Shown: piece by piece, positions 1-12,732 of the stretch
Layout of the letters: every line of letters begins with the position of its first letter
Numbering within the stretch: position 1 is the first letter of the stretch
Origin: Glandiceps talaboti
Taxonomy: Eukaryota; Hemichordata; Enteropneusta; Spengelidae
NCBI RefSeq assembly: GCF_964340395.1
Contig: NC_135569.1
Span: 8,528,540-8,592,539, forward strand
Length of the DNA stretch: 64,000 bases
Direction: 5' to 3'
The notes under the pieces: model-generated
The model's database searches: none
The model's input: the letters and a program-made list of their open reading frames with translations, nothing else
What the model was told of the DNA's origin: nothing
Made by a program: the position numbers and the translations under genes

Positions 1-3000
1 ATAAATATATGCATGTGAAGTTGAGCAAATAGATTATGTAGTTTCATCCACAACGTTAACACGCTTTAGGCAATCAATGGTACAACTGGAAAATGTGATT
101 TGCATGGATGAAAGTAACTTATGTTGGCTTTCTGAGATAAAAATAGCATCCCATTGGATTTCCTTTAAGGCTATACTTAATAATGTGACTCATTTGAAAC
201 GAAAATTGGTTACATGAGTAGACTTTCATGTCGCAGCATAAATCTCAGCTTAATTGTAACAGCCGTGTAATGACTTCCTAATGTGAAAGTACCCACAGAG
301 TGTATTTTTACCAAGGCATAGTTCACAGTAGTCGTGAATAAAAAGTACTGTTCAGTAGTAGAAACTTTTTCAAAAAACACGACAAATGCTACAAACTGAG
401 CTAATGAGATGTTGCCCGTAGCTAAGTGTAAATTCAGGCTCACAAAAAGTGAACCTTGCGAAAAAGTTACATTTCTATCTTGTTTTGATGAGTTTGTTCA
501 ACAGCGTGATTGTAATACTTGTGTAGACAGTCTTTGCTTTTATTACTATGTTCACAGTGAGACTACAAATTGTGAGTTTTCACTCTAAGGTGACATAAGT
601 AGTAAAACTGATCAACTAGATTTGGATCCCATTCACATTGTATTTTCTACTTGACACAGTGTCGACATAAATCACATACCAAAATCATCCAATATTAGCA
701 TCGCCTTCATTTGCTCCAATCATTTAGCAGTAACCCTGAACTTTGGCCTTGGAAATTTTCTTTTCCTAAGAAACTAAATACACTTATGCAATCAAATGGA
801 ACTTTGTGTCAGACACTAAAGATAAGTCGACTCTAAACAGCCCTTCTTTACCTGACCTATATTAAACCCAACTCTGGGGTGACACAACTGTTCATATTTG
901 TTTTTTCTATGTCAGGTTAAGATAAGAGACTACTCAGAGTCGACATAACTAGCAAAGTGTGAACCCCTATAAGTTATACACATTAATGTATCAACAAATC
1001 ATTCAACTAAGCATCTTAATGACTATAACATCCAAAGAGATACATTCACAACAGATATTAAAAAAATAGAACAAATAATTGAAAATCCGCACTTTGATGG
1101 GAATAAAAGTAACTTGCACTGGTTTCAACCATGTCAACTACACTGGTCTACTCAGTACTGTCAATGTAGCTAGAAGACAACATTTCTGTGTAGGTGTATA
1201 TACGTGTACTTTGTACAAAACTGAAATTGAGTCATGGCTTACAGACGTAAAGTGTGGTCACCTAGAAATCGCTTTATTCAATCCAAAATACCAATTTCCA
1301 CTGTGACAGGTGATGTACATTTGTATAAGTATGTTATTTGCCAAATATGTGAAATATTTGTTACTTGAGATGATTTGTTGAGACTGGTAATAACCGCTCG
1401 CCACCAGAACAAATTGTCTCTCACAGCAAATATTTTTGTATATTTAGCAAATAAAAGACTTATTTGACTGAAAAGGAATTAAGATTTTATGATGCAAAAT
1501 TTGATTTTTGTGGCATATGTTTTACTGTTATAAGATGCAAGAAAAATGTGGCATTGTTTTATTAAAGATTCAAGAGTTTATTGTGCACCTCTACAAAAAA
1601 TGTACATAACTTGCATGTTGCATTAGAATTATACTATGATTAGATGCGTGTACAGGTAGAAGTAAGAGTCATCTGTCAATACTCGATCCGATTATTTTCT
1701 GTTAATACATCAGGAAGATCACTTTTATCTACAACTATCTATTACTTGTCAAATAATGGTCCAATTTATGTTCTTTTTAGGTTGTTAAAAGGACTTCTGA
1801 CATAATGCTGGCGTTGAATTATGGCTCTGCATATTGCATCTTTTAAATATGTCATTTTGTTACAATTATAGTAAACCAGGCACATTGTTATCTGATATGT
1901 TGTACTTTGATATGTCGATGGAATGGATGAGTTGTGATTTTGATAGAGATAAAATTGAGGTTCAAATTCTGAGTGAGAATAATGAAACTTTTACATTCAA
2001 TAGAAAACTGTAAAGTCTACATAAATACAGTGTAAAATGTAAATTGTAAAAATATACAAACTCAACATTTCTTAATGTAAAAATCAGTAAATTTGAATGG
2101 AATTTGTACTGAAAACATTCATTAAAAAAGAAAATCTTGTGAAAACGGTATCTTATATTACAAATAGAGACATAGAAATAAGAGCACACTTTTGGACAAA
2201 ATGTGCAGCAACATTTAAAATGTAACTTTAATATTTGACTGTATGCAAAGACATTTAGTAGAAAACTGCTAATGAAATTGGTAGTCATATTGTTAACGTA
2301 CGTATAGATGAAATTGGAATCTTCAATTTTGCCATTACTATTTGTTTAATAAAATCTCCAACCCTTCCCAGGTAATATTAAAAAAAAACATGTGACATGC
2401 AGATTTTTGAATACAAAATGTAGAGTCAAAAATGATGTTAAAATTTAGCCATTTTAGAATCCAATATGGCCGCTGTGTTAATGTTATGGGAAAGTAAAAC
2501 GATTCTCGATTTCCTTGGAAACAGTATGGCACTTCAAAATTACTTTCATTATTTCAAAAGGGTTACTAAGGAAAAGACTTTCAGGCTGCAAAGGTATTTT
2601 GATTATCAAACAGATTGGTTGCTAAGGTGCTGTTGGTTGCTAAGGTTTGTAATTGAAACTATTGAAACTCTTCCAAAAACATGGTACTCGGCAACAACAG
2701 ACAAACACAATCGCTTGCACATAAATTATTCACACATCAAATGGAAAAAAACAAGGAAAAAGGGGCTTGTGATGGGAAAGAAAACAAACTGACCATCTTT
2801 TAATGTATTCTCATTGGTGAATACGTAAAGGTGGAACTGGTTATTGTTGGCACCTTGACGTCCTTAGATCTTTAATAATTAAGATTAATTAATCAAATTA
2901 TTTAACAGCTTTTCAGTATGTGTAATGAAAAACCTCAGTTCGATCATGTTTTGTACAAAATTGTATGTATCGTCTATAAATATCAACTTTCTGTAACAAC

Positions 3001-3614
3001 ACGCATTCCCAAGACATTTACATATGTTCACACATACTAACTTTATCATCAAAATCACGAGCTGCTCATTGTTGTCATGGATTTTCATAGAGGAATTACT
3101 GTGTTGTTCACTGTATACATTCAAATTTGACAATATTCCCCATAAAGTTAGGGGGCCTTTTATATAAGTCTTGCCTTTGAAAGAATTTGAGAGTCGTGAC
3201 TGCATCTAGCAATTACCTACTCATCTCAGGCCTAGAGGGGGCAAGATCATTTTATGGAAGGAGGGAGGACACCCACCACTGTTAGTCTGTCTACAGATTT
3301 TAACTCAGATTTCCTGTTTACAAAGCGATCTGGGATTTGCTTCACTGTCTCTCTAACTTCATGTATTGATAGCAGTAGGAAACTATTAATGTTGTTTGAA
3401 AATTGTGTGATCAAACTGAATGGTTTGAAAAACTGTATGCACTCAAATTGATTGGTCGCAAGGGGGAGTGATAACTTACGTCAGCCTAATTGACTATATT
3501 CAAATGAAGTCATTATATAACAGCTGGTGCCCTTGTTGAGATGAGCACACATGCAAGAGCAACGTAATTTACATATCGAGAATATTATGTAAATAACTAC
3601 AAACAGGCATGCTG
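1..3614. other. Gene-free AT-rich stretch
   Basis: Only short, composition-driven reading frames and no recognisable domain. A YY1-like CAATATGGCCGC lies at 2462-2473. A continuing UTR or intron of a gene to the left cannot be excluded. Confidence 0.4.
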
Positions 3615-3993
3615 AAAGGTGTTAAAAAAATTGTGGTTCCAATTACATTCAATTTTAAAATAGGTGGGGTACCATAGGTAGATTTTTTATTTTATTTTAT
3701 TTTTTTATTTTTTTCATGTGTGAGTGTCTAGTTCAGGTTTTCCCTTGTTTTCCAAATGGTCTCTGCATTGTTTATTTCTTCCTATCAGATGTACAGCCAT
3801 TACAGATTGGAAGAATAGTTTTATATTGTCTTTTTAAGTTGTTTCCACACCCACTCTTTCATGCGAGACTTCATGATTTTCGTGATTTTATCATTATTTT
3901 TCTCAAATACATACAAAAAAGTTTAGGGTCGGTGTGAAAAACTAGGTGGGATTGGGTAACTGGAACTAAAAAACTTTTTTTATTTGGCCTAAC
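3615..3993. mobile_element. MITE family 1 (TTAGGCC ends)
   Basis: The right end, read in reverse complement, starts GTTAGGCCAAATAAAAAAAG and goes on to TTCCAGTTACCC. The left end reads TTAAAAAAATTGTGGTTCC then AATTAC. Related ends occur at 12345-12700, 40148-40262, 43725-43815 (minus) and 25822-25860. T-rich interior. Confidence 0.55.
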
Positions 3994-4035
3994 TGCTGTT
4001 TGCGGTGTGGTTATAAATTAATTATCAGGCATTAC

Positions 4036-4045
4036 TACACGTAGC
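4036..4045 (+). repeat. Target site duplication, left copy
   Basis: TACACGTAGC abuts the left inverted repeat and is identical to 6143-6152. Confidence 0.85.
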
Positions 4046-6142
4046 CAATCTGATTAAAATCCGATGTGGTGAAAGCGGCTAGATGTCCTTATTTACCTCT
4101 ATTCATCGTGTTTTGACGTTTGTTTTGTTCGGAGTGATCGCCACCTTCCCACATCTGAACCGGTGTAATCTACAATCCCATTGAACGTGGACAATATTGT
4201 AAGGATTTCTCAACCAATCAGCACGTTTCTTTCAAAATCATTTAGAGATACAGTTGCCACCACCGACGCATCGGATCGCTTAACATAATAATGCCAAGTT
4301 AAAGTTATCATGTTTAGTCTAACAGGCAAGGGGATTCCATATACACAGTGAAGCCTTTAGTAGGCACCCAACCGGGCCGTAGTTACTCTTTGTATCATCA
4401 TGTGTATTTGATCTTGAGGTAGACTTTCGACTTGAAGGAAATGGCACCATGTGTGTATGAGCGAGTCAACTACTTATTTTATTATACATGGTTTTTATAC
4501 ATTTTATTTTATTATACAAACGTAATTCCTTGAGGGGAGGGGGGGGGGGGGGGGGCGGTAACGTTTTTCGCTTGCGTCAAAATCACTACAGCCTACAGGG
4601 ATATTTAATTCATACTAAGATGGAATCAAAAGAGGCAATGCTATTTTGCTACTCTTGAAAATGACAGTCAGAAACTTTGCCGACATACACGGAGTGAGAT
4701 GCATTTTGTTCTAAAATAATCGTATGGCCAAGTAACCCAGCTGGCCAGGGAGTGATGTACAATTAATGAATGACAAAAACAACCACATGAATGCCGCGAA
4801 AACATGATTTTATTATTCACCCACACCTAAACAGAAGTTCCTGAATTCAGGAGACTGTTTTTCTGTTTGTTCGGTCATCACAACTATAAATGATGGTACG
4901 TGACGAACGCACGTGTCAACCAATTTCGTGCGACTAGGATCGAAACTAGTAAGCGTACAACCCAAGCAAGTCATTACTGATTACACATTAGACATTACCT
5001 CATTTACTTGTACGACAACTCTTGGTTTTTAAAACGTCCTATATAGCTTTACGTTTTAGGATTGCCGTATGCCAAATTCTAGACTAGACGGGTAGCTGTT
5101 TAGACACGATGCGATTCATAGTACACAAATATAAATACGACAGTCCACTACGTATACGTAGGTAACGTCATGTGATCTTGTCTGTCAACGAAAGTTAACG
5201 AAGGCACAGTAGGTACGTGCACATGATCAGAGCCGATCGTTCAATCGTAGTCGCAACTTTTAAAGGACGGACCTTCATGATAATTGATTTGAATAGACTA
5301 TGTGGGAGGACGTTGCCAAAATCCACCTACACGAAGGTTCTAAGTTAGGCCATGTTGGGGTATAACGTGAAACTAATACGAATGCAAATCCGGAAATTCG
5401 GAGATGTCACATGTTTGACTTGACGTGAAGTGACCTCTAAACTTGGACTAAATGGTCGTAGATAGCGTTGTATTGCGAATGTTTATTTCAGCACTAGTAA
5501 CAAGTTGCTCGTTGGACTGATGTTGATTCAATCCTTCAATTAACGTGAAAATCAAAAGTTCGGTCGCCTGAAATAATTAATCAGCAATAGTTTAGTAATT
5601 CCAAACGGATTTGTAGATGATGTCAACATGCATGTCAAAGGCGTTGTCAACGTGGTTCGTCACTGTCGCGGTGCGATGTCACAGTCAAAATCAACTTGTA
5701 TAAATTACGGAAGCGTGCGAATATATAGACTCGACATAAACAACTTGAAGGCTAAAAAGCATGAGAACTGGTAAATACAATTTCTAGTTGAAACTATGTT
5801 TTGCAGAGACAGTTAAATATTTTACAATTTGAATTGCAATGTTGCTATCCAGTGAAAGTGGTTACTTCATCCGATCTAATCTTTGGAATGGCCTTTAATG
5901 GGAAGTGGTGTCCTGCTGTTTGCAAAACATCCATCAATTTCTCCAGTGTTTGAAGCTGCCAACGTAACGCTCGTCCTAATTGGCTATTCAAAAGCGCGAG
6001 ATTCAAACGGGATCATAGATTACACTGGTTCAGATGTGGGAAGGCGGCGATCACTCCGAACAAAACAAACGTCACAACACGATGAATAGAGGTAAATAAG
6101 GACATCTAGCCGCTTTCACCACATCGGATTTTAATCAGATTG
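4046..6142. mobile_element. Non-autonomous Mutator-like or IS4EU-like DNA element, 2.1 kb, long inverted repeats
   Basis: Terminal inverted repeats of about 134 bp: 4046-4179 and 6009-6142, beginning CAATCTGATTAAAATCCGAT, with only a few mismatches. The termini are flanked by a perfect 10-bp direct repeat TACACGTAGC (4036-4045 and 6143-6152), the target site duplication. TSDs of 9-11 bp with long inverted repeats are typical of Mutator-like elements; IS4EU elements also make 10-bp duplications. No transposase reading frame is present, so it needs an enzyme in trans. The interior is noticeably richer in CpG than the flanks and holds a poly-G run at 4535-4553. Confidence 0.85.
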
Positions 6143-6152
6143 TACACGTAGC
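6143..6152 (+). repeat. Target site duplication, right copy
   Basis: TACACGTAGC abuts the right inverted repeat and is identical to 4036-4045. Confidence 0.85.
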
Positions 6153-7456
6153 ATGACAAGCGATTAGTTAGACTGCAAAGCAAAAGGATAGATCGCAGTG
6201 CAGACAAGCTACACTGAAAGGGGATGAGAGTGGTAGTGGCAGACGGAGTGGCAAGGGTGGTACCTGTAAATTACACATTTTATATGTAGTGCATAGTGCT
6301 CCATAGATAGACAGATACCACTTATAACAACTCCAAGTTTGTCTTTAGAGTTTGTTTGACATTTGACATTCAACAATGTTGTTGTTAGGAACAGTTTGGG
6401 AAAACAATCTACCTGTGTTCCCCCGATATTTTATTTTCGGTCAGGTACTGTCCAAAGGTATCGCACATATAGTATGGAGATCTTTTACCAGATTTACCTT
6501 GTCTGTCATCGGCATTCCTAATAGCAAAAGCAATATATGTACAAGATCCGTACAAATACTGTATGCGAGTATGCAATGATTAATAACAAGGTAAACTGTA
6601 AACAGACGTGATTACCACTGAGACTGAATACACAACTCCACTACCAAAAGTACAATATCCACAGTGCTGAGTGCTAACACTTCAGCAGCAGTTTCAGAAC
6701 ATGAATCAATTTGTCTGCAACACTTAACTTGCCGTCGCTGTATCTCCTGCCCAAAGAAAATGATCAGGTTATACTGCCCACACACTTTAAATACGTCAGT
6801 AAATTCAGTCTATAAATATAAAGGTCTCACTTTGTGTTATAATATATGTAAAATATGATGAAAATATGTCTTCAAAATGAAATTTCAGAAAGATTTTTCT
6901 GGATTTAGAGTTCGGTATCAGATTTAAAGGTTAGGTGTTTTACAAAGAAAAGTCAAGGTGACCTTTGTGTTATAGAAGACTAGTGAAGTAGCAGCTATTT
7001 ATGCCACACCATTCCTGAATACAAAATAGCTACAGTGGTTTAAGTTACGATTAATTGAACTTTGAAGGTATCATATTACGAGGTTTCAGTTATTTTGTAA
7101 TTAAATGCTAAACATTTGTCAGATCATTTAGTAGCATTCACCTACTAAAATTATGCCATTTAGTTGAGTAATTTCTTCATATTTTACCAGGTAATAATTC
7201 TTCTGCTTTCCCCTGGCAGTCCTGAAATTCAGCAAGAATCTACTTCAGCATATATGTGCTTCCCCGTCCAAAAAAGCAAACAAAAAACAAACAAACCTAA
7301 ACAGAATTTATTTTCGTGCAAAAAAAATTCAATAAATCATCCCATTAAAAACCTTTTTTTTTTAAATGATATCAAAATTCAAAATTGTGTCATTCCATTG
7401 AAAAAGATGGACCTATTATTTCAAATGTAATATGTAATGTTTTTGAAATGTTTCAG
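6153..7456. other. No firm gene between the Mutator-like element and 7.4 kb
   Basis: An open stretch at 6172-6259 codes for a Lys/Gly/Ser-rich peptide and could be an exon joining in phase to 7457. It lacks a convincing polypyrimidine tract, the transposon end lying 30 bp upstream. Nothing else was recognised. Confidence 0.25.
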
Positions 7457-7999
7457 TGTCTGCTTCAAAATCTGCACCTATAAAAAAGGAGACAAAATCA
7501 TTAAGGTAGGAGATATTGAACTATTACAAGACATTTCATTGATTTTCCCTGTCAGCAAAAAATCTGTACATCACTATAATTTAGATTCAAACAGACTAAA
7601 ATATGTTGAAATACAGCAGCGTGTGTGCCAATTTGCAGAAGAAGGTTAATTGTCAATGTGAGGCTTGTGACTGACAGATCGGTAAACACTTGAAAATATC
7701 AAACAGAGGTTAACAGGTTTTTTGACCCCTCACTTTGGTATTACCATACCTGTATGAAAATGGTTCAGTCTACCATAGAGGACCATTGAAATAAAGATGA
7801 AGCAAGAAAAAATTGGAAGATTTTGGTCACTTTCATTCAGACTGCCATGTTCTTTGGATAAAATCTGATCTTCCTGTCCACATGGTACATGCCACTTGGA
7901 TAAAAACAACTTATTAGTACTGTGGATCAGCGTTTTGTGATTTTAGAAAGGCTATTGACCCAAAGACTAGACTGCCATCTCAGCAATCAACTTCACAAG
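7457..7999 (+). CDS. Possible pair of exons of an unrecognised Ser/Lys-rich protein
   Basis: Segment 7457-7505 follows a TTTCAG acceptor and encodes SASKSAPIKKETKSL plus two bases. Segment 7947-7999 follows TTTTAG, starts with one base (making R) and encodes KAIDPKTRLPSQQSTSQ plus one base. The phases agree between the two. Donors GTAGGA and GTACAT are weak. A TTTTTACAG acceptor at 8633 would close the frame as GIIS stop (8645-8647). Each piece is short enough to be open by chance. Function unknown. Confidence 0.2.
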
Positions 8000-8659
8000 G
8001 TACATTTTAGATTATAATACTTATTAAGTGTGTTTTCTTCATCTTACATGTAGTCTGCTTGTCAAGAAAGGTGATCAAATATCTTACACTTTTCACAAAT
8101 GCTGCCTGACATGTAATCTATTTGTGAATTGATTACTTTGATGTTGCTCCATTCAGAGCTCAATGTTCCCGCCAGTAAAATCTTTCAGTCACATTTCTGT
8201 TTATAATACATTTGTTGTGCTGAAGTGCAATTGCCGACATTTTTTTTCTTCCATATTTTCACTTCACCTTCACTTCAATGGATCTGACCATCATGTCTTC
8301 AATGAAAGGAATATTTTTCAGACTGATAAAAAATTTCTGAGAAATTTTCTTATCTTAATCAAAATTATATAGTTTTATTTTGTGCCATTTATTTGTCAAA
8401 ATTTTATGCTATGAAAGAATTCAGAGTCATGTTTGTTTTCTAAAAATAAAAGATATTTATTTATTTTGATACGTACTGTAGGTATGTAATTGTAGATGTG
8501 TTAAACATTGACTTTGATGTTGCACATGTCATCACTAAAAACAAAGATCCGATACGGTACCTCATGCATTTAGTAAATTTCACGAATCACATACAGTGAA
8601 ATACTATGAATTTTAATTTCTATATTTTTACAGGTATAATCTCTTAGCTAAAATAGATC

Positions 8660-8830
8660 CCCCAGACATTATTATGACAGAACTTCATGATGCACGAGTG
8701 CAAGTGTGGCGTAGTCAAGGGATTTGCACAAAGTGCTTGCAGTATTCTCTGTGGCAGTACTTTCACAAGCATAGCAAGGCAGCAGAAAACACTGCAAGCA
8801 CGAGTTAAATGGGACAATGGTTGAAGGGAC
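8660..8830. repeat. Partial copy of fold-back family 2
   Basis: Contains CAGCAGAAAACACTGCAAGC and GCACGAGTGCAAGTGTGGCG, shared with the copies at 25850-26225 and 43100-43500. Confidence 0.5.
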
Positions 8831-8912
8831 TGCACACTATCATTGACCAGGCTATTGGGCGAAAATGTTCAATTCAATATCAGTTTTGACAATGTAATCA
8901 TTACAAGTGAAG

Positions 8913-9365
8913 AATACGAGGGGTAGGAGCTCGAGGTACGACCAGCTAACGATGTTATTTCTTGACAGCGCAGTAAATAGGAAAATACGAGGTTAGGAGC
9001 CCAAGGTACTACCAGCTAATGACGTATCTTGATAGTGCAGTAAATAGGAGAATACTAGGGCTAGGAGATACAACAAGCTAACAATGTATCTTGACAGCGC
9101 AGTAAATAGGAAAATACGAGGTTAGGAGCCTGAGATACTAACCAGCTAACGATGTATCTTGATAGCGCAGTAAATAGGAGAATACGAGGGCTAGGAGGTA
9201 TGACCAGCTAACGTGTATCTTGACACTGACAGTAAATAGGAGAATGTGAAGGCTTAGGAAGTACGACCAGCTAACAAAGTATCTTGACATCACAGTAAAT
9301 AGGAGAATACGAGGGCTAGGAGGTATGACCAGCTAACGTGTATCTCGACAGTGGAATAAACAGGC
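8913..9365 (+). repeat. Minisatellite, ~62-bp unit, about seven copies
   Basis: Unit core is GGGCTAGGAGGTAYGACCAG, followed by CTAACGATGTATCTTGACAG and GCAGTAAATAGG. The same unit recurs at 23345-23475 and 52600-53015, and the left flank (GAAGGGACTGCA) is shared with 23259, so it is a dispersed repeat carrying an internal tandem array. Confidence 0.8.
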
Positions 9366-10009
9366 TATGATATATGAATGCATAGGAAACTCATCAGTAG
9401 GAAATTGCTGGTAATAGGCTATTGATTGTCAAAGACTTGCAAAATATAACATGTCGTGACAATGGAACTAATTTTGTGACGTCTGTATTTGAGTAATCTG
9501 ACTAAATGCCTGATTTATTTTGACCTTCAGCCCCAGTTAGATATTTCATTAGATTTCATTTTATTGTCATGTTCGCCAAATTGAAACATTCGCGTGTTTC
9601 TAATAATATGCTTTCTAAAATAAAAAGGGAATGGCCCAAAATACATTTATCACTTTGAATTCTTTATTTTAGAGGGTCATAACAGTCATGTTAAGTGTTA
9701 TTTTAAACAAATTTCTCATGTTCGTGTTATTTGTATGATATTTTTTCAAAGCACATGAAAATAAAATTTTAAGAGCTGCTTAGAATATCTAGACGTGATT
9801 GGGATAATTGAATGTTCTAAGTCCCTATATGCACTACAATCTCTTCAATCACCTCCACCATATAATCAAATGGATTTCTGTAGAACAACATTCTATTCTT
9901 CAACAGCATTAGTTTCTGCTATTTGAGTACATAATAATCACCAATATGAAAATGTCAACCAGAAAATTAGCTGGAGGAAATTCCTGGAAATTTTCGAACT
10001 AGTCGAGAA
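9366..10009. other. Gene-free stretch
   Basis: A plus-strand open stretch follows a TTCAG at 9529-9533 but has no donor and ends in a stop. I see nothing I can support. Confidence 0.3.
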
Positions 10010-10700
10010 TTTATTATGTGGTTCCTTCCAGGACCCCATTTTAGACCAACAAAATCGAAAATTGTGTAAAGTGGACCCCATTTTGACTTCTTATCTATAT
10101 CTTCTTTATTCCCTACTTATTAAATTTTACATTTGTAGACAAAATAAAATAATTCATGTTTTGAGGTAGGTAAAAGGAGACCAGAAAAATAGCTACTTGC
10201 TAATCAAGTCTGTTTCCTTAGACACTGTAAATAAAATTTATAAATAAATACATGACAAAGTATAAAGAGGACAGTGAAAAAACTAAGCATCTATGAAAAT
10301 ATATATATTGTACATCAACATGAGTTGCAGTATATTCACATCAGGTGAAGAAAATCTTTTAGTGAGTTACGAAAAACATTCCTTGATGATTTGGACCTAA
10401 CATCAAGAGGTAAGTGTTCCAATCTCTAAAAATACAGTACCCATTTTAGACCAAAGGCTGAAAAACCCCACCCCAAAGGGTGGCACATACGTGTACCCAA
10501 TAAAAAAGTGAGAGTACTCACCCCCACCCCCATTTTAGACCAAACAAAATAGAAAATTGTGTAAAGTGGACCCCATTTTTAGACTCCTTAGCTCTAAAAA
10601 TATAGAACCCATTTTAGACCAAAGGTTGAAAAACCCCACCCCAAAGGCCAGGGCGGCACACCCCCACCCACCCCAACTCCCACCGGTACAATAACATCGC
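10010..10700 (+). repeat. Dispersed repeat with CCCATTTTAGACCAAA blocks
   Basis: Blocks with CCCCATTTTAGACCAA, AAAATTGTGTAAAGTGGACC and TGAAAAACCCCACCCCAAAG recur at 10030, 10440, 10540 and 10610. An inverted, diverged copy is at 61200-61500 inside the LysA-like gene. Confidence 0.6.
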
Positions 10701-11318
10701 ATGTTACTGCATTCTTCTGTTTTGGAATTGTACCTGTATGTAATCAATATATACCTTTCTTCATCAATTCCCTCAGGTAGTATGTTATTGTAATTTTCAT
10801 CCACATTAAATGATACTGTTGTTATATGCATGACTTGAAACAAGAGGTTGCCCTTTATTATTTACATGACTGAAAGAGTAAATGAGAAGAATTCTTACTG
10901 AACCCCAGCATTTGATATCAAATGATGTACATTGTAGGTTGATATTATTCATGTGTGCTAGTGTTGAAGTGGGTCGATCAGTCTACGTACACTACAGTGT
11001 GTTTTGTTCGTTAGAAATTTTTTTTTTTTTTCAATTGAATGGTCTTTAATATTACGCTACACACACTACCAGAGAGTGTGGTATGGTACAAATTTTGAAA
11101 CAACAAAATAAAATATGAAAAGTTCACAATTGGTAAAAAGTATACAATGAACGTCCTGCATGGATCTACTGAGAGTCAGCACATAGCAGTGTTTTTGAAA
11201 CATAAATCAAGATCAAGATATTTGTGTTTCATTATCATTTTGAAGATTGTTTCTTTTTGTGATTTCGTGAAAAAAGTAGAAATATTAAAATTACAATTTT
11301 GGAACAAAATAATAATAT

Positions 11319-11537
11319 TCTTTCAGATTTGTGTGCCTTACATGAAAATAATAAATGAAATTCATCATCTATTTCATTACTGTTGCATCTCTGACAAATT
11401 CTTTCATTTAAAGTTAATCTTGGTTTACTTGTTCTTCCTATTTCTATACCCAAATTAGGATCACTTAATCTAAATTTTGACAAATTTCTACGTAGTGTAA
11501 AATTACAAATTACAGTGGGCAGAGTGTTACAATATAT
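11319..11537 (-). pseudogene. Non-LTR retrotransposon (LINE) reverse transcriptase C-terminal remnant
   Basis: The minus-strand frame contains LRRNLSKFRLSDPNLGIEIG, then RICQRC and DEFHLLFSC. This is the pattern of the Cys-rich zinc-binding tail after the reverse transcriptase of LINE elements. Only this tail is visible; the upstream polymerase core and endonuclease are missing, so it is a dead 3' fragment. Confidence 0.6.
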
Positions 11538-12344
11538 GGGGTCATTGAAAATAGAACATGTTTGTTGATAGTTGAGCAGTTCTGCAAGGTAATCATTGCA
11601 ATCTGGGTTCAAACCCACCAAGTGTCGGCTAGGTTTGATTAAAAAATGAACAAGAATTGTAAGTAAGAAGGGGATCGCTAACTTTGATCCTACCGAACAA
11701 TCACAGTATTTTTCCACTGGCACACGTGATAAGCACATTTCAGTGAACAAATTGAATAGATGTCATGAAATATAATTTATACTGTGTACGTACAATGTAG
11801 GTGGCAGAAAGGAGAGTGTAAAAATAAAGTCATGTGTATAAGTACTCCAGACAATGTACACTCATAAATTATGGGACCAATTTTCAACAAGGCTAAACTT
11901 TATTGATACATACTGACTATCAGAAAACAGAAATTATGTATAGCACATAAATTTATAGGACCATTTTACCAACAAGATTATATTTATCGATACATATATT
12001 GTCTAGCGGAAAACAACTATTCAAATTCAGGGCTTGTAATTAACAGTAGTCCTGTGTCCACAGGCCACCAATTCTTGTCATGGGGCTACCATAATTGCAA
12101 CTGATAGCCCACTCAGGCTACCAGCCTACCACTGATTATGCGATGATTTAAAGGATGGAAGATTTAGCGACATAAAAAGTATTTTACATGTAATAACACA
12201 CATATTTCCAATAGAGGAACTCAGTTTTCAGTTCAGGAATATAGGACTACTGGTCACCATCCTTGGGCTACCACTTTCTGAGACTACCAAAGAAAACAAT
12301 TAATTTTAAACCCTGAACATTTAATATGTCCAAAATGTAAGTGC

Positions 12345-12700
12345 TTAGGCAAAACAAATAATTGTATGTTTCCGATAACATGGCCTCAAAAAATAGGGTA
12401 GGTAGGTCGGTATTTTATTTTAATTTTATTTCAACTTTTGATTCTTTTTTATTTGGAAGATATTGCTTTGACCCAAAACAAATGAAATATCGGTCAGAAT
12501 ATCCCTTCTGTGACAATCTGATGAAATATATGCATATATGGCTGGGAAAAGAAAACAGACATGCATGAAGGTCAAGAACACAAAGAATGTCTTATTTTTT
12601 TGTTTTATGGCAGTAAATGTATTAAAAAATGTTCTGGGTCATAGGCTTAAACTAGGGTGGTTAGGTTATCAGAAACACATAATTTTTTTCATGTGGCCTC
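12345..12700. mobile_element. MITE family 1, second full copy
   Basis: Inverted ends: TTAGGCAAAACAAATAATTG plus TATGTTTCCGATAA at left, and in reverse complement AGGCCACATG plus AAAAAAATTATGTGTTTCTG at right. About 355 bp. Confidence 0.55.
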
Positions 12701-12732
12701 ATAATAACCAATCACAGTTGATCTTCTTTTAG

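Noticed and set aside
2466-2792. 108-codon plus-strand frame with good ATG context
   Set aside because: No recognisable domain, no splice sites, composition like its surroundings. The ATGGCCGC start is a YY1-like word.
5883-6089. 68-codon frame
   Set aside because: Runs into the right inverted repeat of the 2.1-kb transposon; no transposase similarity.
11605-11625. tRNA B-box-like GGGTTCAAACCC
   Set aside because: No A-box or cloverleaf partner; it lies in the LINE-derived reading frame.
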